A DNA stretch of 64,000 bases from Desulfotalea sp. (GTDB lineage Bacteria; Desulfobacterota; Desulfobulbia; Desulfobulbales; Desulfocapsaceae), in NCBI GenBank assembly GCA_002733995.1, contig NVXR01000035.1, positions 62,001-126,000 of the forward strand. The letters run 5' to 3'. Positions 35,151 to 44,865 of the stretch are shown here, piece by piece (the stretch's first letter is position 1; every line of letters starts with the position of its first letter). The position numbers and the translations under genes were made by a program. The notes below the pieces were generated by a model. The model was given only the letters and a program-made list of their open reading frames with translations. It had not been told where the DNA came from and ran no database searches.

Positions 35151-36674
35151 ATGCAGATCAAAGCCGCAGAAATTAGTCAGATAATTAAAGATCAGATTGG
35201 TGCCTACGAAACCAGCGTTGATCTCAACGAGACTGGAACAGTCATTTCAGTAGGTGACGGTATTGCCCGTATTTATGGCGTGCAGAACTGTATGGCCATG
35301 GAGCTTTTGGAATTCCCAGGTGGCATTATGGGTCTCGCTCTGAATCTTGAAGCTGATAACGTTGGTTGTGCTGTACTCGGTAACGTTGTTGGTATTAAAG
35401 AAGGCGATATCGTAAAGCGTACCGGTAGAATTGCAGAGGTGCCTGTAGGGCCTGCAATGGAAGGCCGTGTAGTTGATGGTCTCGGATTGCCTATTGATGG
35501 TCTTGGTCCAATTGACACTGAGCTTACCTCTAAGATTGAGGTTGTTGCTCCTGGTGTTATTGCTCGGAAGGGTGTCCACGAACCATGTTACACCGGTGCC
35601 AAGGCTGTTGATGCAATGACCCCTGTTGGTAAGGGACAGCGTGAGCTCATTATTGGTGATCGCCAGATTGGAAAAACTGCTCTTTGTGTTGATGCTATCA
35701 TCGCTCAGAAGAATACCGACGTACATTGTATTTATGTAGCCGTTGGCCAGAAAAAATCAACTGTTGCTCTTGTTGTGGAAGCACTGAGAAAGCATGGCGC
35801 CATGGAGTATACCACTGTGGTTTCAGCCTGTGCCTCTGATCCTGCTCCAATGCAGTACATTGCCCCATTTTCCGGTTGTGCAATGGGTGAGTATTTTCGT
35901 GACAATGGTCAGCATGCTCTCATCATTTATGATGATCTCTCCAAGCAGGCAGTCGCCTACCGAGAGTTGTCTCTGTTGTTGAGACGTCCACCGGGTCGCG
36001 AGGCATATCCTGGAGATATTTTCTTTAATCACTCTCGTCTACTTGAGCGTGCAGCTAAGGTAAATGATGAGCTTGGTGCTGGTTCACTAACCGCACTGCC
36101 AATCATCGAGACCCAGGCTGGTGATGTTTCTGCTTTTATCCCAACAAACGTTATTTCTATTACAGATGGCCAGGTATACCTGGAGCCAAATCTGTTTTTC
36201 TCCGGAGTGAGACCTGCGATTAATGTTGGCCTCTCCGTATCCCGTGTTGGTGGTGCTGCGCAGGTAAAAGCGATGAAGCAAGTTGCTGGTACATTGCGTC
36301 TTGACCTCGCCCAGTATCGTGAGCTTGCAGCCTTTGCTGCCTTTGGTTCCGATCTTGATTCTGCGACCCAGGCAAAGCTTACCCGTGGTGAAAGACTGGT
36401 TGAGATCCTCAAGCAGCCTCAGTACCAACCCCTACCAATGGAAAAGCAGGTAACAATCATTTATGCCGGCTCCAATGGATATCTTGACTCACTGCCAGTA
36501 GACACCCTCGCAGATTATGAGAGTGAACTGTACAGTTACATTGAGTCTAATGAGCCTTCTGTGTTCTCTGATCTGGTTAAAGAAGAAAAGTTCACCGATG
36601 AGATCAAAGAGAAACTCAATAAGGTACTGACCAGCTTTGGCGATACATTCAAGGCGTCTAAAGGTCTTAAATAA
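35151..36674 (+). CDS. atpA: ATP synthase subunit alpha (AtpA)
   Basis: A 507-residue non-catalytic nucleotide-binding subunit of the alpha3-beta3 hexamer. It has the beta-barrel start (GTVISVGDGIARIYGVQNC), Walker A GDRQIGKTAL at about 170-179, ALIIYDDLSKQA (Walker B) and the arginine-finger region around PAINVGLSVSRVGGAAQ. The length is standard. It sits between atpH and atpG. Confidence 0.99.
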   Translation: MQIKAAEISQIIKDQIGAYETSVDLNETGTVISVGDGIARIYGVQNCMAMELLEFPGGIMGLALNLEADNVGCAVLGNVVGIKEGDIVKRTGRIAEVPVGPAMEGRVVDGLGLPIDGLGPIDTELTSKIEVVAPGVIARKGVHEPCYTGAKAVDAMTPVGKGQRELIIGDRQIGKTALCVDAIIAQKNTDVHCIYVAVGQKKSTVALVVEALRKHGAMEYTTVVSACASDPAPMQYIAPFSGCAMGEYFRDNGQHALIIYDDLSKQAVAYRELSLLLRRPPGREAYPGDIFFNHSRLLERAAKVNDELGAGSLTALPIIETQAGDVSAFIPTNVISITDGQVYLEPNLFFSGVRPAINVGLSVSRVGGAAQVKAMKQVAGTLRLDLAQYRELAAFAAFGSDLDSATQAKLTRGERLVEILKQPQYQPLPMEKQVTIIYAGSNGYLDSLPVDTLADYESELYSYIESNEPSVFSDLVKEEKFTDEIKEKLNKVLTSFGDTFKASKGLK

Positions 36675-36691
36675 TCTCAAAAGGTCAAGAT

Positions 36692-37561
36692 ATGGCGAGT
36701 CTAAAAGATGTAAAAACAAAGATCACAGGCGTCAAAAAGACGGCTCAGATCACCAAAGCCATGAATATGGTCGCCGCCTCGAAGTTGCGTGGCGCCCAGG
36801 ATAAGATGGAGTCGTTCAGACCGTACACCGCTAAATTCGACGATGCGATGTCTAACCTCTCAAGTGGCGCTAATACTAATGCTTTTCCTCTTATGGAAGA
36901 GCGCGAAGTAAAAGCGGTTGAACTTGTGGTTGTGACTTCTGATCGTGGGCTTTGCGGATCGTTTAATGCTAATATCGTCAAGCTTGTTAACAAAAAAATT
37001 GCTGCATATGAAGCCGAAGGCAAAACCGTTAGTTTGGTCTGTGTCGGTAAAAAAGGACATCAGCTTCTGAAAAGAACCGGAAAGGTCAGGAAGAGTTACC
37101 TTGATACAATGGGTAACTTCCAGATGTTCAATGCGAGGGAAATAGCAACAGATCTTACCCAAGAGTTTCTCACAGGTAACTGTGATAAGATTGAGGTTAT
37201 TTACGGTGAATTTAAGTCTGTAGCCAGACAGATTCCTGCTGCATCCTCGTTTCTTCCTGTTCAGCCTGTTCAGGCTGAACAAGAGGTAGAACAGAAAATT
37301 TCAGGTGATTACATCTATGAGCCTTCAACAGAAGAAATCATGGATGTCCTGCAGCCACTGTATCTCAACGTTGTCATTTACCACACCATGCTCGAAGTTG
37401 GTGCATGTGAACATGCTGCACGTATGACCGCAATGGACAATGCAACCACTGCATGTAAGGACATCGTGACTAATTTGACTGTTGTGTACAACAAGGCACG
37501 ACAGGCAGCGGTAACAAATGAGCTTATGGACATTGTTGGCGGTGCAGAGGCCCTTAAATAA
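36692..37561 (+). CDS. atpG: ATP synthase subunit gamma (AtpG)
   Basis: A 289-residue central rotor shaft. The N-terminal helix starts MASLKDVKTKITGVKKTAQI, the middle has TSDRGLCGSFNANI and the C-terminal helix ends with the family pattern NKARQAAVTNELMDIVGGAEA. AAAGGTC precedes the ATG. It lies between atpA and atpD. Confidence 0.98.
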   Translation: MASLKDVKTKITGVKKTAQITKAMNMVAASKLRGAQDKMESFRPYTAKFDDAMSNLSSGANTNAFPLMEEREVKAVELVVVTSDRGLCGSFNANIVKLVNKKIAAYEAEGKTVSLVCVGKKGHQLLKRTGKVRKSYLDTMGNFQMFNAREIATDLTQEFLTGNCDKIEVIYGEFKSVARQIPAASSFLPVQPVQAEQEVEQKISGDYIYEPSTEEIMDVLQPLYLNVVIYHTMLEVGACEHAARMTAMDNATTACKDIVTNLTVVYNKARQAAVTNELMDIVGGAEALK

Positions 37562-37609
37562 CAATTTATCATTTGATAATCTCGGACTTTTTAGGAGGGG
37601 TAAGGCCCA

Positions 37610-39025
37610 ATGAGTGAGCAAAGAAAAGGAAAAATAACACAGGTTATTGGACCTGTAGTTGATGTAGAATTTGAACCCGGTAATCTGCCTGCAATCATGA
37701 GTGCTTGTTCGGTATCAAATCCAGGTATCAATGATACAGAGGGAAATCTGATTTTAGAGATTGCCCAGCATCTTGGTGATAACGCTTGTCGTTGCATCGC
37801 TATGGATCAGACAGATGGTCTTGTGCGTGGTATGGTTGTTACAGATACCGGACATCCGATCACTATTCCGGTTGGTCAAGGTGCACTTGGTCGTATTATG
37901 AATGTTGTTGGTCGTCCGGTTGATGGTTTAGGTGAGATCAAGTGTGATAAGACTATGCCTATTCACCGTGAAGCACCTGCGTTTACCGAGTTGGACACAG
38001 AGGTTCGTGTTCTTGAAACCGGTATTAAGGTAATCGATCTTTTGGTTCCATTCCCACTTGGTGGAAAAATGGGACTGTTTGGTGGTGCCGGTTGTGGAAA
38101 AACAGTTATCATGATGGAAATGGTTAATAACATTGCTATGCATCATGGTGGTATTTCTGTTTTCTGTGGGGTTGGTGAGCGTACCCGTGAAGGGAACGAT
38201 CTCTACCATGAGATGAAGGATTCTGGTGTTCTGCCAAAGGCTGCACTGGTTTACGGTCAGATGACAGAGCCTCCAGGTGCACGTGCTCGTGTTGCCTTGA
38301 CCGGTCTTACCGCGGCTGAGTATTTTCGCGATGAAGAAGGTCAGGATGTACTGTTCTTTGTTGATAATATCTTTCGCTTTACCCAGGCTGGTTCTGAGGT
38401 TTCCGCCCTTCTTGGTCGTATTCCTTCTGCTGTTGGTTATCAACCGACTCTTGCAACTGACCTTGGTGCTCTTCAGGAACGTATTACTTCAACCAAGAAA
38501 GGTTCTATTACCGCAGTACAGTGTGTATATGTACCGGCGGATGATTTAACTGATCCAGCTCCCGCAACAACATTTGCCCACCTTGATGGTACTGTTGTTT
38601 TGTCCCGTCAGATTTCTGAGTTAGGAATCTATCCAGCTGTTGATCCATTGGATTCAACTTCCAGGATTCTTGATCCAAATGTCATTGGCGAAGAACATTA
38701 CATGGTTGCTCGTGGTGTTCAGGTTGCTCTGCAAAAATACAAAGATCTTCAAGATATTATCGCAATTCTTGGTATGGATGAGTTGTCAGAAGAAGATCAG
38801 CAGCTCGTCTCCCGTGCTAGAAAAATTCAGAGATATCTCTCCCAGCCATTCACCGTTGCAGAGGTTTTCACCGGTATAGATGGGAAATTTGTCAAAGTTG
38901 CTGATACCGTTCAGGGTTTTAAAGAAATCCTTGAAGGTAAGCACGATGAGCTGAGTGAGAACTCTTTCTACATGGTTGGTTCCATAGAAGAAGCGGTTGC
39001 TAAGGACGCTGAGTCTAAAAAGTAA
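37610..39025 (+). CDS. atpD: ATP synthase subunit beta (AtpD)
   Basis: The catalytic subunit (471 residues). Walker A reads GGAGCGKT with Cys at position 162 where the usual residue is Val (GGAGVGKT). The catalytic-site region GVGERTREGNDLYHEM, Walker B VLFFVDNIFRFTQAGSEVSALLG (read in parts) and the DELSEED-type hinge (DELSEEDQQLV) are present. AGGAGGGG lies before the ATG. A cysteine next to the P-loop lysine could make the enzyme sensitive to thiol chemistry; this is inference. Confidence 0.99.
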   Translation: MSEQRKGKITQVIGPVVDVEFEPGNLPAIMSACSVSNPGINDTEGNLILEIAQHLGDNACRCIAMDQTDGLVRGMVVTDTGHPITIPVGQGALGRIMNVVGRPVDGLGEIKCDKTMPIHREAPAFTELDTEVRVLETGIKVIDLLVPFPLGGKMGLFGGAGCGKTVIMMEMVNNIAMHHGGISVFCGVGERTREGNDLYHEMKDSGVLPKAALVYGQMTEPPGARARVALTGLTAAEYFRDEEGQDVLFFVDNIFRFTQAGSEVSALLGRIPSAVGYQPTLATDLGALQERITSTKKGSITAVQCVYVPADDLTDPAPATTFAHLDGTVVLSRQISELGIYPAVDPLDSTSRILDPNVIGEEHYMVARGVQVALQKYKDLQDIIAILGMDELSEEDQQLVSRARKIQRYLSQPFTVAEVFTGIDGKFVKVADTVQGFKEILEGKHDELSENSFYMVGSIEEAVAKDAESKK

Positions 39026-39127
39026 AAGGCAAACCGCGATAGGTACCTTGTTGTAATAGTTTATTGTCTCCTTGGGACCGTAGACTATTACTGAGGTAGT
39101 CAATATTTTGCTAAAGAGGACAGTTCG

Positions 39128-39541
39128 ATGGGACAACAGATAAGACTAGAAGTCGTAACACCTACAGGGGCAAAGGTTAACGAAGATGTTGATATCGTTA
39201 ATGCTCCTGGTGTTGGTGGAGACTTCGGTGTACTCGCAAATCATGCGCCTTTTCTGTCGACAATCAAAATTGGTACTCTGACATATGAGAACGGTAATAA
39301 AAGAGAATCCTTGATGGTAAGTGGTGGATTCTGTGAGGTCTCAAATAATAAGATTACCTTTCTTGTTGAGAGTGCCGAAAGAGGAACTGAAATTGATGTT
39401 GAGAGGGCGATGAAGGCAAAGGAAAGAGCAGAGAAACGCCTTTCTCAAGCTGCCCAGCAGACAGAAGGTTTCAACCGTAAAAGAGCAGAAGTTGCTCTGC
39501 AGCGTGCCCTCGTTCGATTGAAAGTGGCGAAGAAGATTTAA
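39128..39541 (+). CDS. atpC: ATP synthase subunit epsilon (AtpC)
   Basis: A 137-residue epsilon subunit that sits at the foot of the rotor shaft and can inhibit ATP hydrolysis. The N-terminal beta-sandwich carries VNAPGVGGDFGVLANHAPFLS, a family signature, and the C-terminal part forms two helices (about 90-136). AAAGAGGA precedes the ATG. It is the last gene of the F1 cluster and is followed by a strong terminator. Confidence 0.97.
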   Translation: MGQQIRLEVVTPTGAKVNEDVDIVNAPGVGGDFGVLANHAPFLSTIKIGTLTYENGNKRESLMVSGGFCEVSNNKITFLVESAERGTEIDVERAMKAKERAEKRLSQAAQQTEGFNRKRAEVALQRALVRLKVAKKI

Positions 39542-39564
39542 GACGCATCGTTTTGAAAAAGAAG

Positions 39565-39600
39565 GGGGATTGCTCATTAATTGAGCAATCCCCTTTTTTT
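39565..39600 (+). terminator. Rho-independent terminator after atpC
   Basis: GGGGATTGCTCA (39565-39576) pairs perfectly with TGAGCAATCCCC (39582-39593), with a 5-nt loop and seven T residues. It ends the F1 operon. Confidence 0.95.
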
Positions 39601-39977
39601 ATGCTAAAGAACAATCTCTCTATGCACCTTATGTATCAAAGGGCTGAACTGAATACCAGTGGGCGTCCTTGGTAGAAAAGTGTACCTGCCTATTACCTAT
39701 GAACATCATTGTGGCCTCCATGGCTAGATCTCTATAACCAACAACAGCACAACTCTAAACGGTGATACCACTGTGCTGCATACCTTTCTATGCGGTCCCC
39801 CTACATGAGAAATGTATTCTCTCAATCGCCCGGCAACCGACCATTTAACGAGTAACCAGTAGTCTTATAATTTAATCCTCGGTACATACTTTGGATAAGA
39901 ATACCAGCCTACTGGTAGACGACAGACGGCAAAAGGTCGTGGGGTTTTATAAGGTGTGTCTCGGGGCAGCGGCAGAA
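39601..39977. other. Intergenic region between atpC and amiC, nothing recognised
   Basis: About 375 bp between convergent genes, without a usable ORF. A short exact hairpin, TACCAG with CTGGTA, is at 39902-39917. GAATACCAG occurs twice (near 39650 and 39899). No tRNA, known RNA or mobile-element trace was seen. Confidence 0.5.
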
Positions 39978-41849
39978 TTACAGGGCGTTATCGTAGCTGG
40001 TATCTTCATTGAAGTCGAAGGACTGTAACTGTGCAGTGGTGGAGTTGATGTAGGAGCGGACTCCGTCGGCAATATCCTGTGTCAAAATCTTTGCAAAGGC
40101 GGGATCATTGAGATTCTTCACATCCTCTTTATTGGTGATGAATGCAATCTCAATGAGGATTGCTGGCATCTGAGCGCCGATCAGGACGTAAAATGGAGCC
40201 TGCTTGACCCCAAGGTTCTTAATGTTGGTGTAGCCTTGATCAGCAGCCTTGTTGAGTATCGAATTATGTACCTGCTGGGCAAGGCGAGAAGACTCTTCAA
40301 TTTTGGAGTTCTTCATGATGTCAGAAAGGATATCCTGCAAGTCACTCATCTGGTGGGTTGAAGTGGCATTTTCCATTGCTGCAACACGCATTGCCTCGGC
40401 GTTTGTCGAGAGATTAAGATAATAGGTCTCGAGGCCTCGTACCTTTGCAGAAGGATGGGCGTTGACGTGCAGGGAAATGAACAGATCCGCATTTTCTGTG
40501 TTGGCAATGGCAGTGCGCTCTTCTAGGGGGACAAAGACGTCTGTGTCCCTGGTGAGAAGAACCTCACATCCGAGTTCTCTTTCCAGTACGGGAGCCAGCT
40601 GTTTGGCAATTCTTAGAACAATATCTTTTTCTTTAAAATTAAAAGCGATGGCTCCTGGGTCCTTGCCCCCATGCCCTGGATCAATGACGATCTTCTTTAC
40701 TCGTAGTCCTAACTGTTGGGCAAGAGAGAATCTATCGGGTTGTGTCGCTTTGCCTCTATGGGAGCGGTTGTTACTGGCTGTGCTACTGACAGTAGCATTA
40801 ATTGGTTTTTTCTTATGTCCCTTTAAGACGACAATGTCGGTTGAGTCGGTAGTTGTGAAAAATTTCTTGGTTCTTTGTAGATCATTGGCAATGGTTGGTA
40901 TTGCAGCAACGTCTTGGTCAGCGGGCTCGCCATGGCCTTTACCCCTCACATCAATGACAACACGAAATGGATCGGGGAGACTGAAAATCTTATAGCTTCC
41001 GATTGAAGCGATATCAAGAACGACCCTGACTGTGTCGGGGCTAAATTGGCCTGTACGGATTCTTTCGAGTAGACCATCCTTTATCGGTACTGGTGCCCGA
41101 TACTGTGGTTCGATATAGCTCTGTTTAAAGTCTATGTACAGGCGACGAGGAGTATTATCTGTCTGTTCCAGAAGCACTTCTTTATAATTCACGGGTCCGG
41201 ATGCCATTATGACAACCCTGGTGTAATTATCAGACGACCAGTACTTGACCGGTAGAACATAACTCAGCTTGTTCTCTCCTGTGGAGGAAATCATGATCTT
41301 CGGGAGCGCAATATCATGTTCTTTTGACAGTACTTTTAGTAATTCTCCGGCCTTGGTGTGCATGTCACCATTGGTGTAATTTGTTACTATTTCAGTGAGG
41401 AAGTCTGCTGCTTTTTGCGGATAGCCCCTACTTAGAGAAATAGTACCAAGGGCGAAATAGGAATCATCTGCTAGCCTATGCTGGGGGAAGAGGCGTACTA
41501 TATCTTTGTAGTATGAAATCGATTCATCCAGATCAATCGGTTTCTCGAAGGTCTTATACATATCCAGATAGAGACGGCCGAGCATATAAAGACAGGGGGA
41601 TGCAAATCTTGATTTAGGGCTTGATAGGTATATACGTCTGAAGTTGCGTGTACCCTTGAGCCAGTTTTCGCGGGTCGCTGAGAGCTTGGAGTTTGTTTGC
41701 AGCTGATTATAGTAGAATTTAGCCTCATCGTAGCGTTTTGATACGGAGGGAAAGGTGTTGCTGCCAGTATTTTCGGCCAGAGCTACGCCATGCACAAAAA
41801 GTAGATGAATAATGGTAACGAGGGCTATGAGAAAGGATCGATGAATCAT
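39978..41849 (-). CDS. amiC: N-acetylmuramoyl-L-alanine amidase AmiC-like
   Basis: A 623-residue periplasmic amidase that cleaves the peptide stem from peptidoglycan, mainly at division. An N-terminal signal peptide (ALVTIIHLLFVHGVALA) is followed by a TPR-like helical region (about 40-160), an AMIN domain (about 190-290; targeting to septal peptidoglycan) and the zinc amidase domain from about 385: IVIDPGHGGKDPGA, EKDIVLRIAKQL, LTRDTDVFVPLEERT and FISLHVNAH with the zinc ligands. The N-terminal TPR region is more than E. coli AmiC has and may bind a regulator. It stands alone on the minus strand. Confidence 0.92.
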   Translation of the reverse strand: MIHRSFLIALVTIIHLLFVHGVALAENTGSNTFPSVSKRYDEAKFYYNQLQTNSKLSATRENWLKGTRNFRRIYLSSPKSRFASPCLYMLGRLYLDMYKTFEKPIDLDESISYYKDIVRLFPQHRLADDSYFALGTISLSRGYPQKAADFLTEIVTNYTNGDMHTKAGELLKVLSKEHDIALPKIMISSTGENKLSYVLPVKYWSSDNYTRVVIMASGPVNYKEVLLEQTDNTPRRLYIDFKQSYIEPQYRAPVPIKDGLLERIRTGQFSPDTVRVVLDIASIGSYKIFSLPDPFRVVIDVRGKGHGEPADQDVAAIPTIANDLQRTKKFFTTTDSTDIVVLKGHKKKPINATVSSTASNNRSHRGKATQPDRFSLAQQLGLRVKKIVIDPGHGGKDPGAIAFNFKEKDIVLRIAKQLAPVLERELGCEVLLTRDTDVFVPLEERTAIANTENADLFISLHVNAHPSAKVRGLETYYLNLSTNAEAMRVAAMENATSTHQMSDLQDILSDIMKNSKIEESSRLAQQVHNSILNKAADQGYTNIKNLGVKQAPFYVLIGAQMPAILIEIAFITNKEDVKNLNDPAFAKILTQDIADGVRSYINSTTAQLQSFDFNEDTSYDNAL

Positions 41850-42198
41850 TATTATTTAAAGCGAATCCTCTAAGAGATCCCGAGCTGGTTTAATGGTGAA
41901 GCAACCGATTGAATGAAAACAACATTGTAACTCTTCTTCTGGTTCTGCAATATCGGTTAAATCATCGTTAGTAGCTGTTGAAATGAACTTCAACTCCCTT
42001 TCTTTGGGGCGTTGAAGCATACGAGTCTATTGACGAAACTACAATGGTCATAGTTGGAATGCTACCAAATAGTTACACAAATTAATTATACAGGAAAGCA
42101 GAGTGCATAGCAAAAATAATTAGGCATCCTACCTTGCAGGATAGCTGGCCGGTTTAGCTCATCACAAGAGTAGCATTTCTTTTCCTGTTTGCAGGAGA
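41850..42198. other. Intergenic region between amiC and mutS
   Basis: A 349 bp stretch between two minus-strand genes. A weak stem-loop (ATCCT 42126-42130 with AGGAT 42138-42142, then TTATTTTT on the minus strand) may end mutS transcription. The rest is AT-rich and presumably holds the amiC promoter; I could not assign one. Confidence 0.45.
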
Positions 42199-44865
42199 TT
42201 AGTTCCCCGGTTTATGCGTCAAGTCTTTTAGTTTATACAGTATGTTGAGCGCGTCCATTGGGGAGCACTTGTCCGGGTTGAGTTCTTCTATAAATTTGCG
42301 AACAGGGTCCTCGGGAGGAGCAAAGAGCTGAAGTTGATCTGGGTGACTTTTTTTAGATGTTTTTGTGGCGCCTCCGGGGGAGTGGTTTGTTCCATCAAAA
42401 TTACCCTGTTCTATGTCTTTTAATATTTCTTTGGCGCGTACTACTACTTCCTCAGGAACGCCAGCAAGTGCCGCGACCTGAATGCCGTAGCTTCTGCTGG
42501 TGCCACCTTTGACAAGTTTATGCAAGAAAATGAGTTTTGATTTCCATTCTCGAACGCCTATAGAATAGTTGCGTACCCGTTTGTTGTTTTTAGCAAGATC
42601 TGTCAGCTCATGATAGTGGGTGGCAAAGAGTGTTTTCACTCCGATGTTATTTTTGTTAACCAGGTTTTCTGCTACCGCCCAGGCGATTGAAAGTCCGTCG
42701 TAGGTAGATGTACCGCGACCAATTTCATCGAGAATAACGAGACTTTTTTCCGTTGAGTTGTTGAGAATATTGGCAGTTTCACTCATCTCTACCATAAAGG
42801 TCGATTGCCCCTGACGGAGGTTGTCCATGGCGCCGACACGGGTGAAAATTCTATCAACAATACCAATATCCGCTTCTTGTGCCGGTACGTAACAGCCCAT
42901 CTGTGCCATGAGAACAATGAGAGCAGTTTGGCGTAAAATTGTAGATTTACCGGCCATGTTTGGCCCGGTAATGATGAGAACTTCGTCGCTGCTCTGATCC
43001 AGATACACATCGTTTGGTACAAAGGTTCCGGCGGGTAGCATCCTTTCAATGACAGGGTGGCGACCTTCTACTATGCGAATAGTATCACCATCTGATACCA
43101 TAGGGCGGACGTAGTTGTATTTATGGGCCATCTCTGCACTTCCAAGGAGGAAGTCGAGTTGGGCGAGTATGTTTGCCGTCTTGAGAACACGGCTGCTGGC
43201 CTGTGCCAGTTTTTGGCGTATTTCCGTGAAGAGCTGATACTCAAGATCTGTTCTTCTTTCTTCTGCCCCGAGAACCTTGTGCTCAAATTCTTTGAGTTCA
43301 GGTGTGATAAATCGCTCGGCATTAACAAGGGTCTGCTTGCGTATATAATGTTCAGGAACTTTCTCGGCCTGTAGTTTACTTACCTCAATAAAGTAACCAA
43401 ACACCCTGTTAAAGCCAACTTTGAGTTTGCCTATACCCGTCTTTTCTCGTTCTTGGTTTTCAAGATTTAAGATCAACTGTTTACCGTCTGTGAGGATCGA
43501 GATAAGTTCATCGAGTTCACTGTTATAGCCAATCTTTATGAGATTCCCGTCCCGAAGAGTAATGGGTGCTTCTGGGTGTATGGCGGTCTTGAGCAGCTCA
43601 TGGATGTCCGCTAGTGGGTCAAGTTGCTCCCTGAGGGCTATAAGCTTTGTGGTATTACAGTCTCTCAGTATTTCCTCAATTTTTGGGAGTGTTTCAAGGG
43701 AACTGATCATGGCCAGCATGTCTCTACCGTTGCCAGAACCAAGGGTCATGCGACTATTTAAACGTTCAAGGTCATACACCTGTTCCAGAAGAGTCCTTAG
43801 TGATTTTCTTGGAGCACTCTCTTTGTAGAAGTAGGTCACGGCGTCAAGCCTGTTGTTAATTCTCTCGGTGTTTTGCAGGGGAAAGAGGAGGTTGTGTTTT
43901 AACAGTCGGGCTCCCATTGGGGTACAGGTATGGTCGATCACCGAGATAAGAGATCCCTGTCTTTGGGCACCTGCTATGGTCTGGGTAAGCTCAAGATTAC
44001 GCCTGGATGATTCGTCAATGTGGAGGATGTTTTTTGTTTCAATAGGTGTCAGACTTTCAATGTGATCAATAGCTGTTTTCTGGGTTTCCTGAATGTGATC
44101 GAGGAGTACTCCGGCTGCGGTGATGCCAATTGAATAGTCTTTACAGCCAAAACCGTCCAGGCTGAGTATTGAAAAGTGTTCGAGGAGTACTTCGCGGCTG
44201 TTCTCATGGCTAAAGCAACTGTTGTCTTTTGCCGTGATGCAAATACCGGGTAGAAGGCACTCTATGTCGCGTGTCAGTTCGGGGATACGGGTGGTGTAGT
44301 TGTCTGGGAGCAGTAGCTCTGAAGGGGTGAGTCTGGTGAGCTGATCGAGAACCTTTTCTTCATTTTTACCGTTGTCTTTGTATTCACCAATGAGGAATTC
44401 TCCGGTACTCACATCAAGAAAGCTTAATCCGTAGCTACGTTGTGAACCGGCATCTTTGTAGCACAATGAACAGATATAATTATTATCTTTATCGTCTAAA
44501 AGATGCTCATCGGTGATCACTCCGGGGGATACAACACGTATAACCTCCCGTTTCAGTATACCTTTTGTCTGGTCGGGGACTTCGGTTTGCTCACAGATGG
44601 CAACCCGGCATCCTGCTTTAATTAGTTTAGAGAGGTATGTTTGAGCAGCATGGTAAGGGATGCCGCACATCGGTACCTGAACTGCATCGCTTTTCTTGTT
44701 TCTTGAGGTGAGGGTGATGTTGAGTATCTTAGATGCCTTTACAGCATCTTCAAAAAACATCTCATAAAAATCACCCATACGGTAAAAAAGAATCGCATTA
44801 TCATGTTGTTTTTTTATCTCTAGATACTGCTGTAGCATGGGGGTGAGTTTGGCTGTTTTACTCAT
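42199..44865 (-). CDS. mutS: DNA mismatch repair protein MutS
   Basis: An 888-residue mismatch-recognition ATPase. The mismatch-binding domain has the Phe-x-Glu motif in RMGDFYEMFFEDA, close to the N-terminus. The core and clamp follow. The ATPase domain has Walker A GPNMAGKSTILRQ near 630 and the Walker B/D-loop LVILDEIGRGTSTYDGLSIA. The C-terminal tail (EELNPDKCSPMDALNILYKL) matches the dimerisation end of MutS1. Its start overlaps the HIT gene stop by 8 bp, so the two are translationally coupled. Confidence 0.99.
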   Translation of the reverse strand: MSKTAKLTPMLQQYLEIKKQHDNAILFYRMGDFYEMFFEDAVKASKILNITLTSRNKKSDAVQVPMCGIPYHAAQTYLSKLIKAGCRVAICEQTEVPDQTKGILKREVIRVVSPGVITDEHLLDDKDNNYICSLCYKDAGSQRSYGLSFLDVSTGEFLIGEYKDNGKNEEKVLDQLTRLTPSELLLPDNYTTRIPELTRDIECLLPGICITAKDNSCFSHENSREVLLEHFSILSLDGFGCKDYSIGITAAGVLLDHIQETQKTAIDHIESLTPIETKNILHIDESSRRNLELTQTIAGAQRQGSLISVIDHTCTPMGARLLKHNLLFPLQNTERINNRLDAVTYFYKESAPRKSLRTLLEQVYDLERLNSRMTLGSGNGRDMLAMISSLETLPKIEEILRDCNTTKLIALREQLDPLADIHELLKTAIHPEAPITLRDGNLIKIGYNSELDELISILTDGKQLILNLENQEREKTGIGKLKVGFNRVFGYFIEVSKLQAEKVPEHYIRKQTLVNAERFITPELKEFEHKVLGAEERRTDLEYQLFTEIRQKLAQASSRVLKTANILAQLDFLLGSAEMAHKYNYVRPMVSDGDTIRIVEGRHPVIERMLPAGTFVPNDVYLDQSSDEVLIITGPNMAGKSTILRQTALIVLMAQMGCYVPAQEADIGIVDRIFTRVGAMDNLRQGQSTFMVEMSETANILNNSTEKSLVILDEIGRGTSTYDGLSIAWAVAENLVNKNNIGVKTLFATHYHELTDLAKNNKRVRNYSIGVREWKSKLIFLHKLVKGGTSRSYGIQVAALAGVPEEVVVRAKEILKDIEQGNFDGTNHSPGGATKTSKKSHPDQLQLFAPPEDPVRKFIEELNPDKCSPMDALNILYKLKDLTHKPGN

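Noticed and set aside
37928..38443. 171-codon minus-strand frame inside atpD
   Set aside because: A shadow of the atpD coding sequence; its product is low-complexity and has no ribosome site or context.
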